DNA from: a virus | IMG/VR virus record: IMGVR_UViG_3300045135_001134 | Span: 1 to 29,889 of that record | DNA: 29,889 bases | Direction: 5' to 3' (one strand) | In this document: positions 6,438 to 13,900 of the stretch, one piece after another | Layout of the letters: each line of letters opens with the position of its first letter | Position numbering within the stretch: position 1 is the stretch's first letter | Notes under the pieces: model-generated | What the model was told of the DNA's origin: nothing | What the model saw: the letters and a program-made list of their open reading frames with translations, nothing else | The model's database searches: none | Position numbers and translations under genes: made by a program

Positions 6438-7435
6438 TGTCTTTACTAGAATTTAGCACAACGTACAAACCGTTCAAGTACCCTTGGGCGGTAGAACTAT
6501 CGAAGAAACACGAAGAAGTTCACTGGATCGAAGATGAGGCGGAACTGTCAGAAGACGTTCAGGATTGGAAGACCAAACTGACAGTTGACGAGAAAGAGTT
6601 CATCACACAGGTACTACGATTGTTCACACAGTCTGACGTACAGGTAGGTGAGAACTATCACGAACTGTTGATACCCAAGTTTAAGAATAATGAAGTACGT
6701 AACATGCTTTCCTCGTTTGCGTCTCGTGAGGCGGTGCACCAACGCGCCTATGCGCTTCTGAACGACACTCTGGGTTTACCTGATGAAGAGTACCATAAGT
6801 TTCTAGAATACAAAGAAATGGCTGACAAAGTCGACTTCATGAAACAAGGCGATATTAATACTCAGACAGGACTTGCACTTGCGTTGGCACAATCAGTATT
6901 CAACGAAGGTATGTCACTGTTCAGTTCATTCGTGATGTTGTTGAACTTCCAACGCTTCGGTAAGATGAAGGGTATGGGCACGATCGTCGAATGGTCAATA
7001 CGTGATGAGTCTTTACACGTACAGGGTAACGCCAAACTGTTCCGTACATTCTGCGACGAACATCCTCGTATCGTCAACGATGAATTGAAATCAAAAATCT
7101 ACGAGATGGCCAAGACTGCTGTCGAGTTAGAAGATAAGTTTATTAATCTTGCGTTCAAAGGTAATGATGTTCAGGGTCTTACGAAAGAAGAAGTTCGCAA
7201 ATACATTCGTCATATTGCTGATCGTCGTCTTCTGCAACTTGGTCTTAAAACAAAGTTCCGACAGAAAGACAATCCTCTCCCTTGGTTGGATTGGGTACTC
7301 AACGGCGCGTCACACGATAACTTCTTTGAGAAACGTGTAACAGAATACTCTGTAGTGGGTATGGAAGGTGAGTGGGGTTGGGAAGACGAATCCCATGCGG
7401 TGTGCGGTTTAGATGGTGTGGGATGTGCAGCCTGA
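6437..7435 (+). CDS. nrdB: Class I ribonucleotide reductase small (radical) subunit
   Basis: A 332-residue ferritin-like diiron protein that generates the tyrosyl radical for NrdA. All ligands are present with E. coli spacing: D67, E98, H101, E157, E191, H194, and the radical tyrosine Y105 (EAVHQRAY). The C-terminal tail, which normally docks on NrdA, carries two cysteines (CGLDGVGCAA), unusual for the family. The start overlaps the FkbM stop by one base; the stop overlaps the next ATG. Co-transcribed with nrdA. Confidence 0.95.
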   Translation: MSLLEFSTTYKPFKYPWAVELSKKHEEVHWIEDEAELSEDVQDWKTKLTVDEKEFITQVLRLFTQSDVQVGENYHELLIPKFKNNEVRNMLSSFASREAVHQRAYALLNDTLGLPDEEYHKFLEYKEMADKVDFMKQGDINTQTGLALALAQSVFNEGMSLFSSFVMLLNFQRFGKMKGMGTIVEWSIRDESLHVQGNAKLFRTFCDEHPRIVNDELKSKIYEMAKTAVELEDKFINLAFKGNDVQGLTKEEVRKYIRHIADRRLLQLGLKTKFRQKDNPLPWLDWVLNGASHDNFFEKRVTEYSVVGMEGEWGWEDESHAVCGLDGVGCAA

Positions 7436-7569
7436 TGGAGTACGAGTATACACTAGAATGCGGCGTGTGTGATAGTACAGTCACACTCGTCGTCGAAGAT
7501 AACGAAGAACAACCCACCCATTGTCCTATGTGTGGAACAATATCCACCGAAGAGTGGTATAAAGAATAG
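7435..7569 (+). CDS. 44-aa four-cysteine zinc-knuckle (rubredoxin-like) protein
   Basis: Starts MEYEYTLECGVCDS and carries two knuckles, C9-x2-C12 and C30-P-M-C33-G, typical of zinc ribbons; rubredoxins use the same CxxC/CPxCG pair. Proteins of this kind and length are common in marine T4-like phages, usually without a function. The ATG at 7435 overlaps the nrdB TGA; a longer in-frame reading from 7372 would run inside nrdB and is unlikely. Metal binding is predicted; an electron-transfer role is only a possibility. Confidence 0.7.
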   Translation: MEYEYTLECGVCDSTVTLVVEDNEEQPTHCPMCGTISTEEWYKE

Positions 7570-7606
7570 GTATACATAAAGTAACTCAATTACTTAGTGT
7601 ACACCT
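7568..7606 (+). promoter_or_regulatory. Long hairpin abutting the start codon of the endonuclease gene
   Basis: Arms 7568-7584 and 7590-7606 can pair at 15 of 17 positions (one G-U) around loop CTCAA. The hairpin begins in the upstream stop codon and ends at the base before ATG 7607, leaving no free Shine-Dalgarno. T4 homing-endonuclease genes are known to be silenced on early transcripts by such hairpins. The left arm contains TATACATA, one base from the TATAAATA late word. Confidence 0.6.
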
Positions 7607-8017
7607 ATGTGGTATTATAATAATTCACCGTTTAATCCAACCGAAGAGGAGTTATCCGAGTACGTTGGATTTGTTTATTGCATTACAGAAAACGACTCAG
7701 GCAAGAAGTACATCGGTAAAAAGTTTTTCTGGTCTACTCGCAAACTCCCTCCCCTCAAAGGTCAGAAACGCAAACGTACCGTCAAGAAACAGTCTGACTG
7801 GATGAAGTACTATGGGTCTTCCGAAGAACTCAAAACCCTTGTTGAGACCAAGGGAGGCGATGCCTACCATCGAGAAATACTACACCTATGCAAAACCAAG
7901 GGGGAGTGTTCTTACCTTGAGGCTAAGGAACAGTTCGACAGGGATGTTCTTTTGAGCGATAAATATTACAATGAATTTATTGGGTGTAAGATCCATTCCA
8001 AACACCTCAAATTATAA
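7607..8017 (+). CDS. SegE-like GIY-YIG endonuclease
   Basis: A 136-residue protein with a GIY-YIG core: G21-F-V-Y24 ... K34-Y-I-G37-K, followed by a basic stretch (KGQKRKRTVKKQSDW) and MKYYGSSEEL. This matches the SegE-type GIY-YIG proteins of T4-like phages, which nick or cut DNA and can act as freestanding homing endonucleases. The catalytic Glu is probably E112 or E115 (EAKEQF), not certain. Start ATG 7607 lies directly after a hairpin and has no clear ribosome site. Its end overlaps a TATAAATA word. Confidence 0.8.
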   Translation: MWYYNNSPFNPTEEELSEYVGFVYCITENDSGKKYIGKKFFWSTRKLPPLKGQKRKRTVKKQSDWMKYYGSSEELKTLVETKGGDAYHREILHLCKTKGECSYLEAKEQFDRDVLLSDKYYNEFIGCKIHSKHLKL

Positions 8018-8038
8018 ATAACCGTATACATATAAATT
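8013..8038 (+). promoter_or_regulatory. Tandem T4-type late promoter words
   Basis: TATAAATA at 8013-8020 (exact late consensus, overlapping the upstream stop) and TATAAATT at 8031-8038, 18 bases apart. Both lie in the 42-base gap before the P-loop gene at 8060, where a promoter is expected. The gap is AT-rich, so the second copy may be chance. Confidence 0.55.
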
Positions 8039-8059
8039 TACTATTGGGATAAAATATCA

Positions 8060-8932
8060 ATGCAAAGGTTTGCTCAGTTCAACGAAGAACAAGATTTTCT
8101 CTACGAAGAAGCAGAAACACTTCTCGAAAAACTCATCACTTTTGGTGGCAAAGCATACCCCAAGTTTGGTAACGTTGTCATCATGGCAGGTGGTGCTGGT
8201 TCTGGTAAAGGATTTGTACTGGGTAATCTAGTTGGTGTTGAGGGTAAAGTTCTTGATGTTGATGCTTTGAAAACAATGGCATCAAAGACGCCTGTGATTC
8301 AGAAACGAGTCAAGGACGAGATGGGTATTGATCTTGCAAACCTAGCAGGTAATCTAAAAAATCCTGAGAACGTTTCTAAACTGCACGGCATCATCGGTGA
8401 CTATCTTAAGTTAGATAAACGTGTCAACAAAGCATTGTATCGTGGTATCATGACGGCCGCACCCGATCGCAAACCTAATCTAATCTTCGACGTAACTCTG
8501 AAGGATCTACAGAAACTACAGAACATCACACGTCAAGTAGCACAGCTAGGATACGACAAACAGAACATTCACATTGTGTGGGTTGTTAACGATATCGAAG
8601 TTGCACAGAAACAAAATCTTGCACGTGATCGAACTGTTCCACCCGAGATCCTTGTCAACACTCACCGTGGTGCTGCAAACACTATGGGTGACATTATCAA
8701 CATGGGTAAGTCTTTACAACGATACATGGATGGTGAGATTGTGTTTGCATTCAATAAAGTTGGTGTTGATGCTGATCTTGCCAAGTCAGGGCGTGGTGGT
8801 TCGTATGTTAAGGATGCGAACTACTTCTATGTGAAACGCAAAGGTAAATCACCTGTGTCTGTGAAAGACCTCGAAGATGATATCAAGCGTAAGATCAAAG
8901 CATATGTACCAAAAGGTGTCGATTGGTCTTGA
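8060..8932 (+). CDS. P-loop kinase/zeta-toxin-like protein, possibly head-packaged
   Basis: A 290-residue protein with Walker A GGAGSGKG (44-51) after a beta strand (NVVIMA), then LDVDAL and NLIFDVTLKD strands and an Arg-rich ARDRTVPPE segment, as in zeta-toxin/AAA-type kinases. Such proteins are common in marine T4-like phages; the substrate is unknown. The N-terminus MQRFAQFNEEQD resembles a T4 capsid-targeting peptide, and late-promoter words precede the gene, so it may be packaged and injected (inference). The stop codon overlaps the -35 of the next promoter. Confidence 0.75.
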   Translation: MQRFAQFNEEQDFLYEEAETLLEKLITFGGKAYPKFGNVVIMAGGAGSGKGFVLGNLVGVEGKVLDVDALKTMASKTPVIQKRVKDEMGIDLANLAGNLKNPENVSKLHGIIGDYLKLDKRVNKALYRGIMTAAPDRKPNLIFDVTLKDLQKLQNITRQVAQLGYDKQNIHIVWVVNDIEVAQKQNLARDRTVPPEILVNTHRGAANTMGDIINMGKSLQRYMDGEIVFAFNKVGVDADLAKSGRGGSYVKDANYFYVKRKGKSPVSVKDLEDDIKRKIKAYVPKGVDWS

Positions 8933-8957
8933 CAACCGATATAGATATGTGTATAAT
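8929..8957 (+). promoter_or_regulatory. Perfect consensus sigma-70 promoter
   Basis: TTGACA (8929-8934), 17-base spacer, TATAAT (8952-8957): identical to the sigma-70 consensus. The -35 overlaps the stop codon of the P-loop gene. Transcription should start near 8964, 22 bases before the ATG at 8986. The run it drives likely ends at the terminator at 9641. Confidence 0.9.
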
Positions 8958-8985
8958 GAGCTAAACGCGTTAAGGAAATTAAATT

Positions 8986-9420
8986 ATGGCAATAACACCA
9001 CCCAAACGTCAGGTATATGAGATTCTAGAAGAGGCAAGTAAGAAACGTGCCAAGAAAGAAAAGATTGAGATTCTTCGGAAGTATGAGAACATGGCCTTAA
9101 GGGATGTTCTGCAAGGTACTTTCGACAAGAAAATCCAGTGGAATCTACCAGCTGGTCAAGTCCCCTACACCCCAGCAAGAAAAGACATCGTCCCCACCTC
9201 TTTACTTAAAGAACACTTGAAGTTTAAGTACTTCGTGAAGGGTCTGCGTGAGTCAGAAAAACTCATGGGGGTAAAGAGAGAAAGAATGTTTATTGACATA
9301 CTTGAGTCGATACATCCTCGCGATGCCGAGGTTCTTTGTAATATGATTAACAAGAAACCACCCATGAAGGGTATCAGTGAATCTTTAGTAAAGGAGGCAT
9401 TTCCAAATCTTATAACATGA
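8986..9420 (+). CDS. Conserved T4-like phage protein (DUF6433-type)
   Basis: A 144-residue soluble protein with LRKYENMALRDVLQGTFD, a VPYTPAR segment, LLKEHLKFKYFVKGLRES and a C-terminal block (FIDILESIHPRDAEVLCNMI). I recognise this as a family widespread in marine T4-like phages; DUF6433 is from memory. No catalytic motif is evident, and the helical, basic character would suit nucleic-acid or protein binding. First gene after the consensus sigma-70 promoter, implying early or immediate expression. Confidence 0.8.
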   Translation: MAITPPKRQVYEILEEASKKRAKKEKIEILRKYENMALRDVLQGTFDKKIQWNLPAGQVPYTPARKDIVPTSLLKEHLKFKYFVKGLRESEKLMGVKRERMFIDILESIHPRDAEVLCNMINKKPPMKGISESLVKEAFPNLIT

Positions 9421-9454
9421 TTGAATTTCCCATGTAACAAAATAAGGAGAGTAT

Positions 9455-9625
9455 ATGGTTGAGAGCAACCAATTAGAAAGACTTAGAAAAGACTCGCGAG
9501 AGTTGGGACATTACATTCATAAATTACAAAAAAGAGGAAAGGCGGATATCGCATATAAAGTCGCGAAACGACAATCGTTTTTAGACACTGCAATATCACA
9601 AGCTGAAACTCGACTAAGGGGGTGA
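9455..9625 (+). CDS. 56-aa basic helical protein
   Basis: Short ORF starting MVESNQLERLRKDSRELG and containing YKVAKRQSFLDTAISQAET. It is strongly helical and rich in Arg/Lys. The start is supported by AATAAGGAG seven bases upstream. It lies between the 8986 gene and an intrinsic terminator, so it closes that transcription unit. Comparable small proteins occur near this point in marine T4-like phages (recollection); function unknown. Confidence 0.65.
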   Translation: MVESNQLERLRKDSRELGHYIHKLQKRGKADIAYKVAKRQSFLDTAISQAETRLRG

Positions 9626-9640
9626 TCCTTATCTGGAACT

Positions 9641-9671
9641 GGCCCTCTAGATATGAGGGCCTTTTTCTTTT
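9641..9671 (+). terminator. Intrinsic terminator
   Basis: GGCCCTC (9641-9647), loop TAGATAT, GAGGGCC (9655-9661), then TTTTTCTTTT. This is a perfect 7-bp GC-rich stem with a T-run, 15 bases after the 56-aa gene's stop, ending the 8986-9625 unit. Confidence 0.92.
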
Positions 9672-9688
9672 AAATTGGATTCACATAT

Positions 9689-9967
9689 ATGCCAACATAC
9701 GATTTAAGAAATACACAAACTGGAGAAATCAAAGAAATGATTATCTCCATCTCCAAAAAGGAAGAAATGGTATCGTCTGGAGAGTGGGAACAAGTCCACC
9801 TTGGCGTACCAGATCTTGTCACTCATACAGGTTCTATGCTCGGTAAAACGTCTGGCGACTGGAAAAACAAGCTTGATCAAATCAAGAAAAACGCTGGTGG
9901 TAATTCTGGACTCTCTGCCGAGAAAAAGAAGAAATGGGGATTCGTTGACAATACGATTCATAATTGA
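9689..9967 (+). CDS. Conserved phage hypothetical protein (MPTYDLRN-type)
   Basis: A 92-residue soluble protein opening MPTYDLRNTQTGEIKEMII, a pattern seen in marine T4-like phage small proteins. The opening resembles FmdB-type zinc ribbons (MPTYxY), but all cysteines are absent, so metal binding is not expected. The middle is Gly/Ser/Lys-rich, and the tail is basic (KKKKW). It is the first gene after the terminator, and its stop overlaps the phoH start (TGATG). No ribosome site stronger than GGATT is seen. Confidence 0.7.
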   Translation: MPTYDLRNTQTGEIKEMIISISKKEEMVSSGEWEQVHLGVPDLVTHTGSMLGKTSGDWKNKLDQIKKNAGGNSGLSAEKKKKWGFVDNTIHN

Positions 9968-10662
9968 TGAAAACTAAACAACAACATTCGGAGTCGATGA
10001 ATATTCGCATCGATGACCTGCGCACAATTGAGCCTGTTACTGAATCACAAAAAGAAGCGTGGTCTTCATGGCGAGAGGGTGATAACCTCGTCATGGTTGG
10101 GACTGCGGGTACAGGTAAAACATTCCTTGCACTCTATCTTGCACTAGAAGAGGTGATGGACAAATCCACCCCGTATGACTCTGTTCGTATCATTCGCAGT
10201 GCGGTTCCTACACGAGAAGTTGGGTTCTTGCCAGGGACGGTCGAGGAGAAACTCGATGCGTTCACAGGCCCATACCGTGCGGCCTGCGCGGATCTGTTCG
10301 AAGATGAACGTGCATACGAGAAACTCGTACATAATAAGTACATTCAATTCGAGTCAACCTCATACATAAGGGGTGTGACATTTGATAACGCAATCGTGAT
10401 TGTCGATGAGATGCAGAATCTCAACTTCCATGAACTAGACTCGGTAATCACACGGGTCGGACAATGTTCTAAAATCGTTTTCTGTGGCGACGGTAAACAG
10501 TCAGATTTTAAACAACAGTCAGACAAGAATGGAATCAGTACTTTCCTTGAGATACTTGAACAACTTAAACATTTCTCAGTTGTCGAATTCTCTTGGGAAG
10601 ATATCGTTCGCAGTGGTCTCGTAAGAGACTACATAATGACAAAGGAGTGGATGGGACTATGA
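9967..10662 (+). CDS. phoH: PhoH-like P-loop ATPase
   Basis: A 231-residue PhoH-family NTPase. Walker A is GTAGTGKT (45-52), followed by the PhoH signature RSAVPTREVGFLPGT and EEKLDAF, Walker B IVIVDEMQN, and FCGDGKQSDF. PhoH proteins are linked to phosphate starvation in E. coli and to RNA metabolism; the gene is very common in marine phages, but its phage role is unsettled. I chose ATG 9967 (overlapping the previous TGA) over TTG 9964. The stop overlaps the next ATG (ATGA). Confidence 0.93.
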   Translation: MKTKQQHSESMNIRIDDLRTIEPVTESQKEAWSSWREGDNLVMVGTAGTGKTFLALYLALEEVMDKSTPYDSVRIIRSAVPTREVGFLPGTVEEKLDAFTGPYRAACADLFEDERAYEKLVHNKYIQFESTSYIRGVTFDNAIVIVDEMQNLNFHELDSVITRVGQCSKIVFCGDGKQSDFKQQSDKNGISTFLEILEQLKHFSVVEFSWEDIVRSGLVRDYIMTKEWMGL

Positions 10663-10925
10663 GTGACTTATTCGATTTTGGTTTTACTGCTGTCACAGAA
10701 GATGAACTAGAGGCAGTACAATCAATCAAAGCAGAAGCGGAGATGATCAATGAATCATCGTCCGAAATTCAGGAAAGGTTCGATCGTCTGTTCAATGCGA
10801 TCACACCATTGTTGAACAATCTGAAACTCAATTCGGAGAAGGACTATATCTATTGGCCTAACCGATTGGAAAAAGTAGAGGCATTCGAAGACCATCTACA
10901 GAAAATTTACAGAGGTGAGTCGTGA
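10659..10925 (+). CDS. Conserved 88-aa T4-like phage protein
   Basis: Starts MSDLFDFGFTAVTEDELEAV and contains NAITPLLNNLKLN and DYIYWPNRLEKVEAFEDHL. This is a recognisable small protein of marine T4-like phages, acidic and helical, of unknown function. ATG 10659 overlaps the phoH stop (ATGA), and the end overlaps the lysozyme GTG (GTGA), so phoH, this gene and lysozyme are translationally coupled. An earlier in-frame start inside phoH (10593) is unlikely. Confidence 0.75.
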   Translation: MSDLFDFGFTAVTEDELEAVQSIKAEAEMINESSSEIQERFDRLFNAITPLLNNLKLNSEKDYIYWPNRLEKVEAFEDHLQKIYRGES

Positions 10926-11368
10926 ATCGTGAGTCAGTATTCGAACAGTTAAAGATCGACGAGGGAGTCGTCTATGAAATTTATTTGGATCATCTTGGGA
11001 ACCCGACCTTCGGAGTGGGACACCTCGTGCTTGAGTCAGATCCAGAGTACGGAATGCCAGTCGGAACAACCGTGTCAGATCAGCGCGTTGCGGAGTGTTT
11101 TGACCGAGATCTCGATGTGGCAATAAGTGAGTGTGTTGCCCTGTATGGTGCAGACATCTGGGAAGGTTTCCCCAGTGAAGTGCAAGAGATCACAGTAAAC
11201 ATGATGTTTAACATGGGCCGAACACGACTAAGTAAGTTTAAGAAGTTCAACGCCGCATTAAAAGTCGGTGATTGGGATGAGGCGGCTGTTGAAGGTCGCG
11301 ACAGTTTATGGTATCGTCAAGTCACGAACCGTGCAGAACGTTTAATGGAGAGAATGGAGAAAGTTTAA
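10922..11368 (+). CDS. T4-type lysozyme endolysin (GH24)
   Basis: A 148-residue muramidase that cleaves peptidoglycan at lysis. The catalytic triad E14-x8-D23-x5-T29 has exactly the T4 lysozyme spacing (E11/D20/T26), in the context IDEG, YLDHLGNPTFGVGH. C-terminal hallmarks are NMMFNMGRTRLSKF and SLWYRQVTNRAERL. There is no signal peptide or SAR segment, so it needs a holin; the best candidate is 3191-3655. It uses GTG as start, overlapping the upstream TGA. Confidence 0.93.
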   Translation: MNRESVFEQLKIDEGVVYEIYLDHLGNPTFGVGHLVLESDPEYGMPVGTTVSDQRVAECFDRDLDVAISECVALYGADIWEGFPSEVQEITVNMMFNMGRTRLSKFKKFNAALKVGDWDEAAVEGRDSLWYRQVTNRAERLMERMEKV

Positions 11369-11371
11369 GTC

Positions 11372-11524
11372 ATGGCGAAGTACAGCCGTTTTGATCCTCG
11401 TAATAGAAAAAAGAATCGACACAAGAACCAATATTTGGGTCGACAAGTAAAAAGAGTTAGACGCGAGTTAGATCAGGATGATCTAGATTTGCAGAAGTAT
11501 TACGAATCTTTTAGAGCAAAATAA
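11372..11524 (+). CDS. 50-aa highly basic protein
   Basis: Short ORF, MAKYSRFDPRNRKKNRHKN, with an Arg/Lys-rich N-terminal half and an acidic/aromatic C-terminus (LDQDDLDLQKYYESF). It is probably nucleic-acid binding or ribosome-associated by composition only. It starts 4 bases after the lysozyme stop and ends directly at the ATG of the first glycan-island gene (TAA then ATG with no gap). Confidence 0.6.
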   Translation: MAKYSRFDPRNRKKNRHKNQYLGRQVKRVRRELDQDDLDLQKYYESFRAK

Positions 11525-12379
11525 ATGAACAATTGGTTCCGCGAACCAATCTCAGGACAACCTATTTTCGTTAATGATGATTATGAAATAGATTGGCGCG
11601 GGACGATTGGTGTTGGTGATATTCTTTATGGTTTGAATTGTGCACATGCATTGGCACATCTTCACAACCATCCCATTCGTATGAACGTCTTTTGGACTCA
11701 CGATGAAGACTATCTTTATCATCATGAAGATCCAGAGACCATCATTGAACGGTCGGATTATCTACACAACCTGTATCATCGTCAATCCGATGTGACCGTT
11801 AATCACATCTTCAACTCTACGGATGCAGAGATTGAAAAACTAAGATGGCGTGGATTTGGTCATCGTAGTGATCCCCAACGAGTGTTATCATTTCATCACT
11901 GGATGTTTCGAAAAGAATTGTGGCACACAGGAATACCCAAGAAGGTTGTGTTCTGGAGACCCACATTCAATCGTGAGATTCCTGATGGTGGCAAGAAATG
12001 GAAGATGACTTTCTCAGTCAAAGAGTGGGAACGCATCGTCGAGTTTCTTCGTCTCAAAGGTTATGACCTTGTTGAATTGACATATCGAACACCTGTAAAC
12101 GAGGCCGTCTACCACATACGCACCTCGTCGTTTTGTGTATTCTATGACGGAATGTGGCAGTACATCGCACGAAACTTCTGCAAGCCTGTGATTACTCTTG
12201 GTGGTAGTGGTATCTGTACAACACACAGTCCTCAAGGAGTATGGTTTAAAAAACCACATGATCCTAAAAACGATTTTTGGGACTACCTATATAAATTACC
12301 TAAGAATGAAGAACACCTGAATCGGCGGGCAGAACGTTACAAAAACAAACTATGGGAATCGTTAAATGTTAAAGATTGA
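11525..12379 (+). CDS. GT-B-like putative glycosyltransferase
   Basis: A 284-residue protein. The N-terminal glycine motif TIGVGDILYGLNCAHALA (27-44) and the C-terminal FCVFYDGMWQYIARNFCKPVITLGGSG resemble the two halves of GT-B transferases (heptosyltransferase/GT9-like), where the second half binds the nucleotide-sugar. Many His/Trp residues are present. The full catalytic assignment is uncertain. First gene of the glycan island; its 3' end overlaps the radical SAM gene by 14 bases. Confidence 0.55.
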   Translation: MNNWFREPISGQPIFVNDDYEIDWRGTIGVGDILYGLNCAHALAHLHNHPIRMNVFWTHDEDYLYHHEDPETIIERSDYLHNLYHRQSDVTVNHIFNSTDAEIEKLRWRGFGHRSDPQRVLSFHHWMFRKELWHTGIPKKVVFWRPTFNREIPDGGKKWKMTFSVKEWERIVEFLRLKGYDLVELTYRTPVNEAVYHIRTSSFCVFYDGMWQYIARNFCKPVITLGGSGICTTHSPQGVWFKKPHDPKNDFWDYLYKLPKNEEHLNRRAERYKNKLWESLNVKD

Positions 12380-13334
12380 TCGTGCCGTTATTGAAGTGAA
12401 TGGTGGTTGTAACTATTCGTGTGCAATGTGTCCGCAGGACATGAGAACAGGTGGCCGTCACAAAGACTTTCTCAAGAAAATGTCACTCCAAGAGTTTGAA
12501 GATAACGTTGCGGACTGTGCAAAACACGGACTGAACGTTGTGAATCTGGACGGGTCTGGTGAAGCAACCTTGAATCGGGATCTTCCCAAGTACATCGAGA
12601 TCGTGAAGAAATATGGTGCGAAAGCATTTATCTTCTCGAACGGTTATCGAATGGAAGGACAGTTCATGCGCGACTGTGTGGACGCAGGACTCGACTTCTA
12701 TCGTTTCTCATGGATTGGTTCTGATCCAATTGAATATGAAAAGTGGATGTACAATCGCATTGGTGGTGACTTTGGAAGTACGTGGGACAAAGTCGGTGCC
12801 ATGCGTGATTATGTCAAACAGTCAGGTTCGGACTGTGTGGTTGCAACCTATCATTTGATGACCAAGACTGATCCAAAAGAATTTGAACAAGAACTTGAAG
12901 CATACAAACGAATCGTTGAAACGCTGGATGTGAAAACAGAGATCTGGACTATGCACAATTGGTCTGGAGTTTACAAACCTGTTAAAGAACGACAAGGGAA
13001 AATTAAAACCTGCGGAAGACCATTTAGTCCAGATGTTGTTATTCGTGCTGGTGGGTTGGATGGTAAAAGAGGTGCTGTACATCCGTGTTGTCAGGTATTG
13101 GGACGCGATGAGGAAGCAGTCCTTGGACACACGAGTGAAAACACTATTGAAGAGATATGGTACGGAGATGCGTATAATGAGTTGCGTAATCAACACCTTT
13201 CTGGGGATTATCCTTCTTATTGCCGTGATTGTGACTTTCTAATAGACGATCCTGAAGTTTTGGTATGGACAAACTTCGAACGTGATCTGTACAAGATGCA
13301 CGGTACTGAGTTCGATCTAGAGGATTACCGATGA
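12366..13334 (+). CDS. Radical SAM enzyme with SPASM-like C-terminus
   Basis: A 322-residue protein. C15-x3-C19-x2-C22 binds the SAM-cleaving 4Fe-4S cluster, with a glycine motif LDGSGEATLN. C-terminal cysteines C216, C241, C242, C286 and C289 look like a SPASM/twitch domain holding auxiliary cluster(s). Such enzymes modify peptides, sugars or small molecules by radical chemistry. The substrate is unknown; the neighbours are glycosyltransferases, so sugar or glycan modification is plausible. The end overlaps the next gene (ATGA-type). Confidence 0.88.
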   Translation: MLKIDRAVIEVNGGCNYSCAMCPQDMRTGGRHKDFLKKMSLQEFEDNVADCAKHGLNVVNLDGSGEATLNRDLPKYIEIVKKYGAKAFIFSNGYRMEGQFMRDCVDAGLDFYRFSWIGSDPIEYEKWMYNRIGGDFGSTWDKVGAMRDYVKQSGSDCVVATYHLMTKTDPKEFEQELEAYKRIVETLDVKTEIWTMHNWSGVYKPVKERQGKIKTCGRPFSPDVVIRAGGLDGKRGAVHPCCQVLGRDEEAVLGHTSENTIEEIWYGDAYNELRNQHLSGDYPSYCRDCDFLIDDPEVLVWTNFERDLYKMHGTEFDLEDYR

Positions 13335-13900
13335 AACCCGAAGTATGGATGATTCAGATACCAACGAATCCCGTGTCGATGTATTATCGCGGCCGAGTGG
13401 AACAGAGTTGGTTGGATCATGGATTTAAATTGAATTACTTCAATGCGATCACTCCTGAAACCAACACATTGAACTACTTGAATCTGACCAAAAAACGTGA
13501 TACAATAGAGTTCTCACCCACAGAAATTGCGGTGTGGTATAGTCATGTGGAGATGTGGGCAAAAGCAAGAAACCGGCCCATATTGATTATTGAACATGAT
13601 GCATTACTATTAAAGGCAATTCCAAACGAAGTTTTCTACGAAAATGAAATGGTCTGTTTAGGTCAAACACTTAATGAAAAGACAGGATTAATACAGAAAC
13701 TGCCTGGCCTGGCGTATTATTTGACACCAAAGATTGCGAAAAAAATGGTAAACAGTGTTAAGACCTTAAAAAGTATTACATGGAATTCAGATGCAACAAT
13801 ACATAGATCATGTAATGAACACGGGTTGTGGATACCTGAACATGTATTTCAAATCAAAAACCATGATGTCGGAACAACTATAGAGCATAATTCAAAATGA
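13331..13900 (+). CDS. GT25-family-like glycosyltransferase, paralog 1
   Basis: A 189-residue compact GT-A enzyme of the LPS-biosynthesis GT25 type: NAITPE, SPTEIAVWYSHVEMWAKA and the metal-binding region LIIEHDALLL (E88-H89-D90). The usual GT25 motif is EDD; here a His replaces the middle acid, as in the three paralogs at 20804, 22077 and 23491. It probably transfers a hexose to a lipid or surface glycan acceptor. The 3' half is AT-rich. Confidence 0.8.
   Translation: MKPEVWMIQIPTNPVSMYYRGRVEQSWLDHGFKLNYFNAITPETNTLNYLNLTKKRDTIEFSPTEIAVWYSHVEMWAKARNRPILIIEHDALLLKAIPNEVFYENEMVCLGQTLNEKTGLIQKLPGLAYYLTPKIAKKMVNSVKTLKSITWNSDATIHRSCNEHGLWIPEHVFQIKNHDVGTTIEHNSK

Noticed and set aside
9622-9846. 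74-aa reading frame across the terminator
   Set aside because: It overlaps the terminator and, out of frame, the better-supported gene at 9689 with its phage-typical N-terminus.
9689-9967. FmdB-type zinc ribbon
   Set aside because: The MPTYD opening is similar, but none of the four metal-binding cysteines is present.
12290-12297. TATAAATT as a late promoter for the radical SAM gene
   Set aside because: One mismatch, inside coding sequence, with no other support; may be chance.
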